This document shows positions 33,260 through 44,383 of a stretch of 64,000 nt of DNA, piece by piece (the stretch's first letter is position 1; every line of letters starts with the position of its first letter). The notes beneath the pieces are model-generated. The model made no database searches, was not told the origin of the DNA, and saw nothing but the letters and a program-made list of their open reading frames with translations. Both the position numbers and the translations under genes were made by a program. Source of the DNA: Armillaria gallica (Eukaryota; Basidiomycota; Agaricomycetes; Agaricales; Physalacriaceae); the NCBI GenBank assembly GCA_037576215.1, contig JBANDB010000007.1, positions 1,147,001 through 1,211,000 on the forward strand, read 5' to 3'.

Positions 33260-34508
33260 ATGCCACCAATTCGCCCTCACCACAAGACACGAAAAGGGTG
33301 CAAAACATGCAAGCAACGTAAAGTCAAGGTGTGTAGTACTTACTTTCAGCCCTTATACAGCTGACTCAGGCGCTGAAATGAAGTGCGACGAGGGATCTCC
33401 TAAATGCAGGAACTGTACGAAGAGAGGCATAGAGTGTGTTTGGAACAATGTCAATACCTTACGACATGACTCGATGCCAGGGACACCTACCCATGCTGTA
33501 GCAAGCTCACTTGGAAATTTCCCTTCCACAGTATCGAACTTGACCAGTTCAGGTTCATTCGACGTGCTGACTCTCGAACTAATTCACCACTTTGCTACAA
33601 CTACTTCACACACGCTCTCTTTTGATCCTTTTGCAGCAAACGCATGGAAAACTGTCGTTCCCAAACTCGCGTTTGCTCCCGAAAACCGATTTCTCCTCTA
33701 CGCTATTCTCGCGGTGTCCGCGCTCCATGTTTACTATACTGATCCCACGGCAGATCGGTATGCTGCAGCCGCGAGCACCTACCACTGGCAGGCCAAAACG
33801 GGGTTACACAGGGCGCGAGTCGACGGGAGGGTGGATGCTGGTGCTGTCTTTAGCACTTTGGCTCTTCTCGCGAAGTATCAGTTCGCTACATCATCCATAG
33901 TCTCCTTATCCGCGAGCGATTGGAATATTACGATCCATAATATCACCCGCGAGGTTGCAAGAGTCTGTCCACAGCTTCGAGAAGGTGTTCTGCGTCCGGT
34001 GTTGGACGTAATGGCGCCAACAATCGTATCTACACCCCAGGAAGAACCCTTTTCATCATCCTTGTCGACGCTTCTGAGCACAGCACACTCGTCGCCAGAC
34101 ATTGAGGAGCTACATGACGTATCGGTGTATGCTGCGTATAAGGAATCAATACGTATCCTCGAGATGTCATGGAGAGCCCCATATCAGAGTTGGTCCGCAT
34201 CGGGTTTGTGGTGGGCAATGGCACCCAATAGGTTCTTTCGCCTATTGGCAGAAGGAAAACCGCGTGCGCTCATCATTTTGGCGCATTACTGCGTTATGAT
34301 GAAGCGGGTGGCGCAGGATGGTCCGTGGTGGGCGAAAAAACAGTGGGGGATCGAGGCAGTAAGAATTCTCTCTGGGCTTGACGCGAGATGGACCCCGTCT
34401 CTAGGATGGCTGTCAAGCCAGTTGGATGAGGACCAGGCATTTGCCTTTGCGGATAACGATTTCATGAATTGGTTGAGCGAGGTGGCATCATTACTTGATG
34501 CCCCCTGA
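33260..34508 (+). CDS. Zn2Cys6 (Gal4-type) transcription factor
   Basis: Fungal zinc-cluster DNA-binding regulator. Exon 1 encodes HKTRKGCKTCKQRKVK. An inferred 55-bp intron at 33329-33383 joins it to CDEGSPKCRNCTKRGIECVW, completing the six cysteines (CxxC, Cx6-type spacing, then CxxC and C). Starting at ATG 33260 the protein has 397 residues; ATG 33164 is in frame and would add 32. After a short linker, LELIHHFATTTSHTLSF and FLLYAILAVSALHVYY match the C-terminal helical region of the Upc2/sterol-regulator-like group. This is resemblance only, so the target pathway is not assigned. The frame is open to the stop at 34506-34508. It sits alone between two Sae2 relics, with no adjacent metabolic cluster. 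Confidence 0.88.
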
Positions 34509-34559
34509 CCTGGGTACTCCGTTCATAACCGGAGGTTAACGACATCTCCGCGAATCAGA

Positions 34560-34860
34560 ATCGGGGTGCATTGTGAGGGTAATGTCGAATCATTGGTATA
34601 ATTGGGCGGGGTGGACGCCACCAGGATATCGGGTTCCAGGGTACGGAAACGAAGAATATCACCGAGAGCGCGATGGACAAGGATAGACACGAGAAGAAGA
34701 AGACCAGGGAGATCAAAAAGGGGGTATGTGCGGGGATGGAAGGTAATGGAAGGTATGCCAGAAGAGTGATAGAACAGATATTACTACTACGCAATTATCA
34801 ATAACAAGCATTACGTACTTGATGCCCAAGGTGAACCATTGAATACTTGTTACTGACAGC
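34560..34860 (+). pseudogene. decayed Sae2/Ctp1 copy 3 (C-terminal end)
   Basis: Matches the last exon of the intact gene: NHWYNWAGWTPPGY is readable near 34590-34625. Then come out-of-frame equivalents of KEMHEKKRREIE, YARRVIEQ-like text at the RYVRRK end, and 3' flank up to about 34860 (ACAAGCATT..., AGGTGAACC). It carries the SAE2 exon that copy 2 lacks, but both have their own 3' flank, so they are separate duplications. Confidence 0.78.
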
Positions 34861-35478
34861 GCTGGCGCTACTGGTAAGGAATGGCATTGGAAGATGGACG
34901 GCCTGCGCGATGTTAGAGACAAAGCTAGACCCAAAATACAAACGTAACTCGCCTTTGATGGCTCAGCGCTCAGCGCTCCAGCATGCCCACTTAGCCCTGC
35001 TTCACGAGGTCATGAATTGGCACTGCATTTTTTCGCTCCTCTCAAGCTGCTGCGTACGCGCTAAGCTTCCCTCCGAATCCTTCGTGCATCAAAGAAATTG
35101 CTACTTATCTCCTTGGAGTCCCGATTGCCCCAGCTATTAATGCCAACGTTCTCTCCAATGCCCATGTTCGCCAAGCTGAAATTTGCGTTATCAGACTCCG
35201 CTCGAGAAGTATCTCGGCTTAACGATAACATAAATGTCTCCACTGCCTCAAACCCGGTCCACCTTGACTCTATTGGTGGCAATGTCTTCAAAAAGTTCAA
35301 TCAAGAAATCAAGAAATGGAAGCGTTTACAGACCAGACCCCAAAAAATCGGATTTATTAATGAGATATGATTACCAAACGGCTCCTCCGCAGCCCAGTGA
35401 TCGGGGCTGTGATCGATGCGTCATAATTCATGATCGTTCTTTTTCCTTTCTTGTTTTCCAACCACCATCCTCACTACT
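34861..35478 (+). other. possible partial gene, family unknown
   Basis: A 90-codon plus-strand frame (35098-35370) ends with SIGGNVFKKFNQEIKKWKRL, which looks protein-like (charged amphipathic helix), and its upstream part is hydrophobic. I found no exon chain that makes a recognisable protein. The rest is probably the promoter of the next gene. Confidence 0.25.
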
Positions 35479-36489
35479 ATGAAGCACACCAGAACATTTT
35501 CTAATCCTTTCACGCCTGTTCGCAAACTATTTCTCAGACTAGATCTATTCAAATCCTCTTCTGTGGCTCTTGAAGAAAGTGACAATAGCGAACATGACCC
35601 TGTCGTCGACACAGCGCCCACCCAAAGCGAGATTAGGCATCCACATACTGTGACGACGCCAGGAAGTATCGCCCTACAGAACGAAGATGCCAGTGAAGAT
35701 GCTATCGTGATCACAACGCTTGACACCGTTCCGTTTTGCTGTCACGAAGACCTTCTCACCATGTCGCGTTCCCAACTGGTTCAGGTCGCTACCACTCTCA
35801 ATGCCAGACTTCCCGCCCTGCTTCGTATCGACACAAGCCTCAACCGCTCCGACAGTTTCATCCGTAACTCCATCGAAGTCATCGTCGGTCTACGCCGAGA
35901 CGTTCCCCCCGCTCCGAAAGCTGTGAGAATGCGTTCGGGCGAATTACGGATAGACGACGACAGAGGGATATCAGGAAACTGTAGCCCGCCTACAAGCCCT
36001 TTGGCTCGCCTCTCCGCACGGGGAACGCCAAGGCTCACGAGGCTGGACGAAGAAGACGAGGAGGAAAAGGACAGGCCGACGAAGAGGCGTAGGGTAACAT
36101 GTGGACCTACAACACCGACTCCGCTTCCTCGTGCACTGCGTAGCTATTCGCAACACGTCCTGCGAGCGTCGCCGACGCCCAATCGTGTTGTTCGGTCACA
36201 GAGTCAGAAGCTCCAGGAAAGGATGGATAACATGCAGATCGACACTCGTTTCGTCACGATTACGAGACCAAGATATGGCAAGCGGCGCGCGACCAGATCG
36301 TCGACTCCTACGAAATTCCAGCGGGAGACCATTTCCGCTATGACCCCAATTGATCGCATCACGCCTACTACTTTGGGTGACAAATTTGATAGAATTGAAA
36401 ACGGAAGCTTGGCTACGTACCGAAACCAGCGCTTGGATACTCTTGGGGATGATGAAGATTTGGATTCGGATGTGATCATGGAATCATGA
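35479..36489 (+). CDS. disordered nuclear-type protein, function unknown
   Basis: Single-exon 336-codon frame. The start MKHTRTFSNPFTPVRKLF is basic. Residues about 95-150 (MSRSQLVQVATTLNARLPALL... FIRNSIEVIVGLRRDVPP) form the only helical, ordered-looking part. The rest is rich in Ser, Thr, Pro and charged residues, with SP/TP sites and a basic KRRRVT nuclear-localisation-like motif at about residue 205. An acidic tail (DDEDLDSDVIMES) ends it. The length, codon pattern and absence of a competing frame support a real gene. I do not recognise a family; a cell-cycle or chromatin-linked basidiomycete protein is a guess. Confidence 0.82.
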   Translation: MKHTRTFSNPFTPVRKLFLRLDLFKSSSVALEESDNSEHDPVVDTAPTQSEIRHPHTVTTPGSIALQNEDASEDAIVITTLDTVPFCCHEDLLTMSRSQLVQVATTLNARLPALLRIDTSLNRSDSFIRNSIEVIVGLRRDVPPAPKAVRMRSGELRIDDDRGISGNCSPPTSPLARLSARGTPRLTRLDEEDEEEKDRPTKRRRVTCGPTTPTPLPRALRSYSQHVLRASPTPNRVVRSQSQKLQERMDNMQIDTRFVTITRPRYGKRRATRSSTPTKFQRETISAMTPIDRITPTTLGDKFDRIENGSLATYRNQRLDTLGDDEDLDSDVIMES

Positions 36490-36798
36490 GCGATACATAT
36501 GATTCCCGGTGTAATGTGTTGTTCGTTTGCAATTGTTATCGATTTCCGCAGTGATCTTCACCCCACATCAATCTTACTCTGGCCTAGACCTTTCTTGCAA
36601 TATGACATTCAGAAGATCATCCCGAAAGGCAGAGAGTTTCGCTCTTGGCAACGGCCTTTCCAAACTGTTCCGTACCGAAGGGGCCGGAGGCGCGCACACT
36701 TCCGAACCGCGAGACATTATTATTTAAATGATAAATGAAGTACAAAGAGATGCCAGTCTTCTATAGCTAGGTGTACAATCCATCAATAAGCCCAATGA

Positions 36799-39260
36799 TT
36801 AAGCATAACCAAAGGACTCCACATGTAACGTTACACTTGCGCCGCCCCTCAGAACAGTAGCTGCATTTCGCAGCGGGAACTGGAGAGCTGATCTGCATGA
36901 TTGGGCAACGGCCCTCGAGCCACAGACTAAATTTATTTTTAGTACAGTGCAGTAGAGATAGAAAATACAAACGCACCCGTAACAGACATACGACCGCCCC
37001 TGGTCGCCTCTGCTTGTTCGGGTAGCAGTTGCGAGATATCTGGACGCCCCTGATATACATTCACCGATTCAAGACCAAGGAAAGACGGTGGACCATTACG
37101 AGACGTAGTAGAGGAAGAAGAAGAGGAGTTTTTATCGGAATCCGCGGATGTACTATCCCATTGAACAGACTTGAGAGTACCGCCAGTGACGTAGATGCGT
37201 ACGTCCACGTGCAATGACGGTGGTACCCGAAGTAACGCGTTAGAAATTGCATTTGATATCCAACACACATGGGCTAAACGAAAATAAGCACCAAGTTCGT
37301 TAGAAGCCGACGTCAGAGAAGCTCAAGAGAACATACTCGTATCTCTGATGGCCCAGATGAATACCGCTTTGGTACATATGCTCTTTCCATCGCGGACGCG
37401 CCTACCGGAAGGATTAGTTAGATATCGAGAACTGATTACGAGACTTACTCTATAGTATCCAATAGCAACGGCAGTGTGTATGACACTCCAGTACCACCTA
37501 TAATCCAGCAATGAGTAAAGGCGGATACACATTCGGATTGAATATACCTACCAGCGACAAAAACTGAGGTATTGAATGAGCTGAGGTCCGGTGATGGCCC
37601 ATATGGGCCATCGACAAAGACTTTTACCGTTCCTTTGTCCGTTCCGATAGTAGCCAATCGATGCGTAAAGCCTTCCCTAACGTTCACCAGGAACACTAGC
37701 TCCTTCCAGTACTTCTCTCCTCCAGGGGTGAAAGACTTGAACGACGATTTGGCAAGCACGGAATTAGACGCCTTCTCAACATCGGCGGATTTCTCGGTGG
37801 AGTCGCAGCTAGAATCGTAGCTAGCGATGGTGAAAGGATGGGCTTCGAACGGCAAGCGAGAAACTCCTGGTGTGATGAGGTATGCGGTTTGGCCTGGACG
37901 CCAGTGGAAGTGAGGGGGACGCTTCAGAGTCAAGCGAACAAAGTGCTCGGACAGGCGCTCCACGTTAGCATCGAAGGTACCGTGTCCAGTCTTGAACCCA
38001 AAGTAGGAATGGTTGAAAACAACAACACGTAACATGCGAATAGTGCGATCAAGGCCCCAGATAACGAAAGAAGGCCATACGTAGGAGTCGAATCTACGAG
38101 GGGATAAATCACAGGCCAACAACGTCAGGAACAGAAGACATACTCAAAGTTCTTAGCGTGGTAGTATCCTCCGATGAGGAAGATCCTAGGCAGCGATACG
38201 TTAATATGACAGATACACCAAGAGGGAAACCGGCACCGACAAGACCATAAGGAAATGGGCGTAGAAGAAAAACTCATATGCCCCCGCTCTGACCGGCCGC
38301 AAAGACACCAAAATCAAGAGAGAGAAGGCGGAGATGGCCACCAATGCCATTCGGACCCAAAAGAGGTCATATTTACCCTCCACACTACAATATAATCAGC
38401 TACATGATCCAAAGGGCTGGCGACAATGGCTGACCGTTGAAACTGCATAGAACACTTGTATCAGTAATTTTCCCCCCAAGTATATAGGAGGCCACCAACC
38501 TTGTAGCCCCCGTGAATCCAAAGCATTATGAAACAGACCCTGGCTGTCATGCGATGAATATAGTTGAGCTACAATATGCTCAGCATCAATGTCGATAGAG
38601 GGGGTAATGGCGCAAACCTTGTCATAACTGACGCCCGTAATTACTGCGTTAAGACATGAGCAATGTATTTTGGCTAAGAGTCGTCGGAAAAAGGATACGT
38701 ACATGATACAATGTTATTCTTCGTGCCAAGCGCAGTCACAAGCGGAAACTGAGATGTAGCAAGACTCCCGGCACGGCCGGCGAGGTAGGTGGCACTGAAC
38801 TTAACTCCAGTAACGGTAGTACCTATTGAAAGGTAATATTAGGGTAAGTCACCGGTCCATAAGATAGAAAGGGAAGGGATGGATTCTTACTATTAATAAA
38901 CTCCCAAGTAAAAAGCGCAACGATGTAAGCGCAAGTAAGAAAAACCTCCGCCAGGTTCAATGTGTAGGACCCAATGCCAATGTTGACACGGTACGAAAGG
39001 ACGCGCCAGTAGTTGACCAAGGCTAGTGGCAACCTTTTAAGCTGGATCTTGTTACTCTCCGTCGCAACCGGTGTGCTCTTGGAACGAGCTTGGTATTTGC
39101 CAACGACGAAGGATGTGAATTGGCAAACGGCAACGAAAGCAATGAAAGATGACACCAGCCACCACAGTTGATGAGGGTACTCGTCAGCGTAGTATGCTCG
39201 CCATTTGTTGTCTTCTTCTCCATATGAGGCGGTGGCCAAAGTAGTAGAGACGACGTCCAT
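36799..39260 (-). CDS. ferric reductase (FRE family, flavocytochrome b)
   Basis: Plasma-membrane ferric/cupric reductase that moves electrons from NADPH through FAD and two hemes to extracellular metal, usually feeding iron uptake. Start at 39260 (MDVVSTTLATASYGEED). Transmembrane helices include WWLVSSFIAFVAVCQF and LNLAEVFLTCAYIVALF. The heme-ligand helix is rebuilt across an intron as SYDKLNYIHRMTARV and MLWIHGG (about 38620-38490), and the second His pair appears in YEFFFYAHFLMVL near 38270. The FAD site is HPFTIASY (about 37830) and the NADPH site GGTGVSYTLPLLLD. The last two exons give GGRMSV, then VCGSRAVAQSCRSALQF, then VESFGYA and a stop at 36799. All family landmarks are present, with roughly nine short introns, so the gene is intact. 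No partner multicopper oxidase or permease is in the window. Confidence 0.9.
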
Positions 39261-42200
39261 GGCAGGGAGAACGGAGGAAGGGTGACACTCTTGGAAGGAC
39301 CTGACGAAGACCTTTCGTATTTAAACATTTGGCTTATCGCTGACCTAAACTCTTGGAAGCGACACTATAACACACGAGGTAAGCCAAAGAATTGACTCCG
39401 GCCAGACGGACTTCCAGATATGTAGTTACCAAGGTTAAACCAGAAAGGAACCTAGATGTGGAAGAGATATGTCCCCTTCCACGTAGCAGAAATAGCCAAA
39501 GCGACACTTTTTTTCGCATGCCCTCGGTGAAGCACCGGGACGCACACGATGTATACCTCGCAAGCAGACCAGATCTGGAAAGGTGCCTCAGGTTCGTGAA
39601 TGAGATCAAAAATTGAAAGACAAATCACGGACCTGCACAAGTTCATACTACCGAGTCTATAGAAGCATATGGGAGAAGCACAAGCGAGTTTTCGACCAAC
39701 ATGGATCGATCGGAGTGATGGTATCTAATTACTCGGGTGTGGCCCTATTCGCAAACCCAATTAAACGCCGCATGACCTTTCTGGGTATTTTTTTACTCAC
39801 AATGTACTGCCGGTGATAGTCCAGCCACACAATACAGGAGAGGTCTGGTAGCTGACTCATGTGGCAATTGTCGCTTCTGCGAGGCCCTCATGATTAATTC
39901 TTGTAGGATAACGGGTACTAGTAGAAAAACACCACACAATGGTGCATGTAGTTTGCGTCATTCTCGTCATTCTGGAAACCGGTCTGCCCTTACGAAACAT
40001 AAAGTGAGTATGGACGGAAAAAAGTCGATAGTGATCGTCGTAAATAGTTAGCCAGGAACTGATCGTTACGAGCGCTCGGGGAATCTCTACGCGAGGACTC
40101 CGTATTTGACGCGTATTTGAAGTCTGGCATCGACCACGGCTATGTCAGTTCTGGGGCGACTCGGCACCGACGGAGATCGAAACGCAGGGTAACGCGACTG
40201 GATTGCAACGCACGGTGAGGGTCGGCATCTATACCATTTAAATGTTCAGCGCACCTATGTGTTATCCTTGCGTGCTTTTCGCCAATCGGAATTTCTTGCG
40301 CATGCGGTTGTTTAGCGGGTGTTCGTCGGTGTCAAAGGAACAAAATTTGCATACTGCCACCGCCGGCGCATCGCACCAGAAATGACTTCAAATTGTTAAC
40401 CTGAAGGGAGAGATATGTGTTTTTTTGTCACGGTCTACCGCAGATGCTCAGTTCGTAGATAGTGAAAGGAAGGGTGCACATGCCTGTCACCATCAAATGA
40501 CGATACTTGGGCCATGCGTGGACATGATAAGGAGTCCTTCACCAGCGGTCCACTCACTGTACGGGTTCAAATGGACATGTCGGAAGCACATGGTTGAGAT
40601 GTTTTCATTATCTTATCAGATGAAGTTCATCAGTAAGGGTCTGCGGGTGTAGCATTGTGCAGCAAACCTGTTCATTTCCGTCCTGACGTTGACATAGCTT
40701 CTGCCGCAACAGTGGACAAGACATCAATTCGAGACCGGCTCTTCACATTATGAGCTGCGCGGCGGATTCATCAAATTGGCGTGTCGGTACAATGCCTAAT
40801 TAAAGGTTCAGCGTTCTATCGGAGCGCGGTAAGGACTTTGAGACATATGCCGTCGTACTCTGTCGGCGGCCGTGAAATCATTCAGCCAGCAAATAGATCG
40901 CAGATAGCACCGCTCGGCGAGAAAAGTGAATCTATGGACAATTATGGAGGTAGGAATTATGTCAGTGATGTCATCTTTGTGAAAGGAATGACTACGGACT
41001 AACAGTAAGGGTAGGTGCTGCGCATTGGCAGGTTTCGCGCGCGAGTAGTGTTGTCTTGCCGATTGGCGTCTTGAGTCACTTAGAGGATCAACTGCTGCGA
41101 AGGGTAAGAAGCATAGGCCCCTATCCGCTACCAACAGGAATGCCTTACAAACTCTTACAAATGCCTTCATATTAATGTCCCTGGCGACATGCCTGCTTCA
41201 TTTTCGGCTGTTCCTTTGCGCAGTCAAGGGAAGGCGAAAAGAATGTTTTTTCTTAGCGACGGGAACATACTCGAGGTACCTGTGTACGTATCGATCGTTA
41301 TCTGCAACCTTAACACTGATCAATCTCGCCCTCGACGGGAAAAGAAGACATGCAACTCACCAGACTACTAGTCAGAAATGCCGTTTCGGTGTTGGCCGGA
41401 CCATATACGAGAATGGAGTAAGGGCGCTTGTGCAACACTGAGTTATCTGTCTGACCGCCTCCAAGTAACTTGAGCCCTGTGAGAAACCATTATTGTTATG
41501 ACATTATGGAAAGGTGCCGATGTGCAAAGTGTGTATAACGCACAAAATAAAGAAACCGGGGTCGGGCCTGGACAACATCATTGGCCGAACGAGTTCCAAT
41601 TATACCGCGAAGGATGATAGGAAGTTTAAAATGAGAGAAGGTGCTGCGCTCGAGGACTCGGGTAGGTGAAGAGACAGATGACTGCACTAGTGGCTCGACG
41701 CACTGTAGACAGTCCCAATCATCTCGGGAACTTGCGGATCTCGGCACAGTTTGTGGGTGTTGGTGGGCGCCAAGGCCTCGGCGTCATACAGAGGGGACCG
41801 TACACAAGATCTGCACCGCTAATTCTGCAGGTCAATTGTTGAAATTCGGGGTCATCTAGTGATGGCACCTTACAACGTCGGTTAAGAAGACAAGAACTAA
41901 CGATAGTCGGAACCGCTTACACCTGCGATGTTTCTGGGGTGTAGTCACCGCTGCTGGCTTGGCTGTGGAGCAATTATCCCCGCCAATTAAAGGTGTACAA
42001 TCTCCAGCCGGTTCAATGTGGCTCAACGACCGTCTAGTGGAGCCAGGCGGTCCGTGGATGAGGCTATACGCACAATCGACCCACACACACCGCGATGTTT
42101 TGTGAAGCTTTTTGATTAACAAAGACGAGGAGAGCCAGAAGCAAGCAGATTAGCGTAAACGAGTCACTGCATACAGATCTTTGTCTGTGTACGGTCCAGT

Positions 42201-43591
42201 GAAAATATGTCCAGAAGTGAAGCTAGTGAAAGTCCAAGGACTTACAAGTCACCAGGTCGCTTCAGCTGTCATCTTAGAGATGACATCGCCTTGTTAATGT
42301 CTAGAGAAAGCTGAAGGAGAAGATCAGAACAATCCCCAAAAGATAATCTTCGATGGAAACAAGATTAGTAGTCCCCTTAACTCAAAAAGGCTGACTTTTG
42401 ACAGCCACATGATGAATGGAGGTAAACCGAACAAGATATGTCTTACCAGGATAAACTTATCGACGGCCTTAGTACTACTTGGCGGACAGCCTATCCTGGT
42501 CATTCACAAACTTCAGAAGCCAAGATGTAATTGAAGGACCGACAAGAGTTCTCGCATCACCCGTCACCACAGAAGGCTAGATTCTAATTCCGCACGGACT
42601 TGGGGCTTGCATATGCACGTTGAGTCAAAGGAGAAGGACACGTCGCTTGCCAGTGCCATACAATGATAGATAGATACAATGTCTACAAGCACATTCCTGA
42701 AAAAGATTAGATTGACGGTACTAAGACAGAAGAATTTGAATACATCGTGTACAGCTTGCTGCTGCGAGCAAGATGTATGTACATCGTGGTCTTCTTGGTG
42801 GTCTTGGTGGTCGAGTAGAAAGAAGCCATTGTCACAGCCACAGCCACGATTTCGCGAAATTCCCGGCCCGATTCGCCCGCTTGCTGACCAGCCGACCCAC
42901 CTGCTTCCGACCAGCTTTAACTTTCGACTTCGCTAGTAATCTTTGCCCCACTCCGAGCAATATCAAAGCTTGATCAAGTGGCGATTCCGTGTCTTCTCTT
43001 TGTTGTTGATTGCCGGCAAGCACATTCAGAGAAACTTGGAAAATTGGCGCATTGGAACTTGCACCATCTTCAACTTTGTTACAAGAAAATTAGTAGAGAT
43101 CTCCCTGGAACAGTGTAAGTGTTATGTACGGGAGCGACGATTATAACTTTAAATAAGCTTTCCAGCAACGTCGGGATCTGAACATTGACCTTGTATTCCT
43201 CCGGAGACGTGAGTCAGCGGGATGCGTTATTATTGCCTCCGCAGTCAGCCCCACCTGCGCTGGCTAAAATCTCGACCCTGATAATCCAAGTGCTTCTATT
43301 AGCGTGTATTGTGTAAAATAGGCTTAATGACCCAAATCCGGATAAGATCTAATACATACCACTGGTTGTGTGGCTGCATCTGTCCTGCTCGTTGCTTGAA
43401 CTGATCAGATTAACAATTCGCAATACATTGAACTTTCATGCTCTTCACCGCTTCTGTCCTTATTCCGAATGAAATGCTTTTAGGGCTTGGCTTTACTGCG
43501 ATCATGGCGCGGGTCAAGTAGTCAAGAACACATATTGCGCAGATGATACAAAGCGGCAGTACAAATTTACGACATTTCTATTGATTCACGT
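39261..43591. other. 4.3-kb stretch without a supported gene
   Basis: I read both strands and found only short frames (60-120 codons) with no motif and no exon chain. Composition is mixed. It could hold decayed accessory sequence or a non-coding gene; I see no clear repeat, terminator or RNA fold. Confidence 0.45.
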
Positions 43592-44383
43592 TCAGAGTTT
43601 GGACAGAACGGCATCAGCTCCAGAAACAGTGACTCCCTTAGCAGGCTCGAGCTACATATACAGATGAGATAACGTCAATGAACAGGACTGGCAACACGTG
43701 TCATATCGCACCTCTATATATTTCACCACGAGATTGTCGATGATCATAGCGTAGCGGGCGGTACGAGTACCAAAACCAACCGCGGAGAGATCCACAGAAA
43801 GTCCCATACTTTCAGACCATTTGGCGTCCGTATCAGAAAGCATTAGCAGCTATAAGAACTCTTTAGTTAGACTGTCGTAAACGTGGGAGTTCGAAGCGAC
43901 TGTACTTTGTCTTGAACGCCTTCGAATCTTCCCCATCCGCTCAGAACGAAAGCGTCATTCGCAGCGACGACGGCGATAGCATCAACACCTTTCGCCTTGA
44001 ACTCATGGTACTTCTCGATGTACGGGGGAAGGTGATTCGCATGGCACGTAGGCTGATTCGGAATGTCAGAATTGTACATAATTCGGAAGCAGATAGCACA
44101 CCGTGAAGGCTCCTGGAACGGAGAAAAGGACGATCTTCTTTCCCTTCCATGAGTTGGTGTTAAGCTTGGTGGCTATGATATACCCTCATTATTACGAGAT
44201 TCAATCAGTCTCTGCTGGGACTCACGAATACCACAAGCAAGCTGACATTTTGATCAACGGGGTGATCTTAAGTTCACAATAAGGATCGACGCGACATACC
44301 TTGGCTTCCAGCTCGGGGGTATACGCAATGTAGGTGAAAGTCGCTTCAGGTATCGTATCGCCGACCTTGATTGTGGGGGCCAT
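43592..44383 (-). CDS. type-2 (Prx5/Ahp1-like) peroxiredoxin
   Basis: Thiol peroxidase that reduces H2O2 and alkyl hydroperoxides. Six exons: 44300-44383, 44226-44241 (16 nt), 44102-44172, 43906-44052, 43712-43849 and 43592-43651. They join into exactly 171 codons plus stop. The protein starts MAPTIKVGDTIPEATF. It has ELEAKLACGIPTKLN across the microexon, VLFSVPGAFTPTCHANHLP with the catalytic Cys in PTC, and GVDAIAVVAANDAFV. It continues with SDTDAKWSESMGLSVDLS, GFGTRTARYAMIIDN and PAKGVTVSGADAVLSKL. No signal peptide is visible and the C-terminus SKL is a canonical peroxisomal targeting signal 1, so the enzyme is probably peroxisomal, at least in part (PMP20-like). Confidence 0.93.
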
